From assembly GCA_016191345.1 (NCBI GenBank), contig JACPOU010000027.1, forward strand, positions 1 through 59,137: 59,137 bases of DNA. Direction: 5' to 3'. A program made the translations under genes and the position numbers. Below are positions 59,020 to 59,137 of this stretch, piece by piece. The notes below the pieces were generated by a model. That model ran no database searches. It was not told the origin of the DNA and saw nothing but the letters and a program-made list of their open reading frames with translations. Within the stretch, counting starts at the first letter, position 1. Each line of letters starts with the position of its first letter. This DNA is from Chloroflexota bacterium. GTDB lineage: Bacteria; Chloroflexota; Limnocylindria; Limnocylindrales; CSP1-4.

Positions 59020-59137
59020 GCCACCGCGTTGCCTCGCCCGGCCACCGCGTTGCCTCGCCCGGCCACCGCGTTGCCTCGCCCGGCCACCGCGTTGCCTCGC
59101 CCGGCCACCGCGTTGCCTCGCCCGGCCACCGCGTTGC
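59020..59137. repeat. 21-bp tandem repeat, about 5.6 copies, running off the window
   Basis: Unit gccaccgcgttgcctcgcccg (21 bp, given here as gccaccgcgttg plus cctcgcccg), copies starting at 59020, 59041, 59062, 59083, 59104 and 59125 (partial), all identical. The length is a multiple of three. On the minus strand a frame entering from beyond the window would read repeated AGRGNAV heptads and stays open to 58839. Whether it is translated cannot be judged here. Confidence 0.9.

Noticed and set aside
59020-59137. Possible CRISPR array
   Set aside because: Units are direct 21-bp repeats with no spacers, and no cas genes are nearby.

Overview
The window is high-GC bacterial DNA with short intergenic gaps, many ATGA, GTGA and TGATG overlaps between consecutive genes, and frequent GTG/TTG starts. 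Gene content fits a Chloroflexota-type bacterium, possibly of the Limnocylindria/Ellin6529 kind: a cmk-plsC fusion next to ispH and der, an EtfD-like ETF:quinone oxidoreductase with etfBA, DUF951, DUF881 and DUF4332 proteins, and a peptidase-MA protein. The taxonomic call is inference. Many first genes have a -10-like hexamer (TAnnnT) ending 6 to 8 nt before the start codon, which points to widespread leaderless mRNAs.

Layout. 1-5.6 kb: tail of an IS110-type transposase, then cmk-plsC, ispH, der and gpsA. 5.6-10.8 kb: tRNA-Pro(GGG), a DUF4332 protein, a Lit-like membrane protein, a site-2-protease-like protein with CBS domains, and molybdopterin genes moeA, moaC and mog. 10.8-16.5 kb: an acyl-CoA oxidation electron route (EtfD-like protein, acyl-CoA dehydrogenase, EtfB, EtfA). 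17.1-19.3 kb: nrdR behind two NrdR-box-like sites, then dcd (dCTP deaminase), which is interrupted in its active-site motif by a 346-residue class-3 intein with a LAGLIDADG endonuclease.

20.6-37.1 kb is a genomic island at the 3' end of tRNA-Arg(CCU). The last 17 nt of the tRNA plus 7 nt beyond recur exactly at 23917-23940, inside the 3' end of a frameshifted serine recombinase. A 63-bp segment around that site recurs at 83% identity at 37014-37076. Cargo: a 1010-aa protein with an AAA+ ATPase fused to a STAND ATPase and TPR-like tail; an orphan oligopeptide-type binding lipoprotein; an amidase; a YVTN beta-propeller lipoprotein; an FAH-family hydrolase with a nitrate/taurine-type ABC transporter and a divergent GntR regulator; and remnants of DUF6431, IS630 and permease genes.

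37.2-43.8 kb: a membrane protein and divergent TetR regulator, a DUF4242 protein, EttA, a nucleoside 2-deoxyribosyltransferase-like protein, a glycosyltransferase with a CysS-tail-like N-terminus, and convergent cysS. 44-54.3 kb: a long, tightly overlapping plus-strand run (binding protein, peptidase-MA protein, two DUF881 proteins, DUF951, MFS transporter, GT2 glycosyltransferase, asparaginase, amidohydrolase). 54.4-57.6 kb: a minus-strand trio (FAD disulfide oxidoreductase, SpoU-type methyltransferase, SAM methyltransferase). The window closes with an exported HNH nuclease carrying an Excalibur-like tail and a 21-bp tandem repeat that runs off the end.

The strongest leads are the class-3 intein in dcd, the AAA-STAND fusion at the leading edge of the tRNA-Arg island, and the leaderless promoter pattern.
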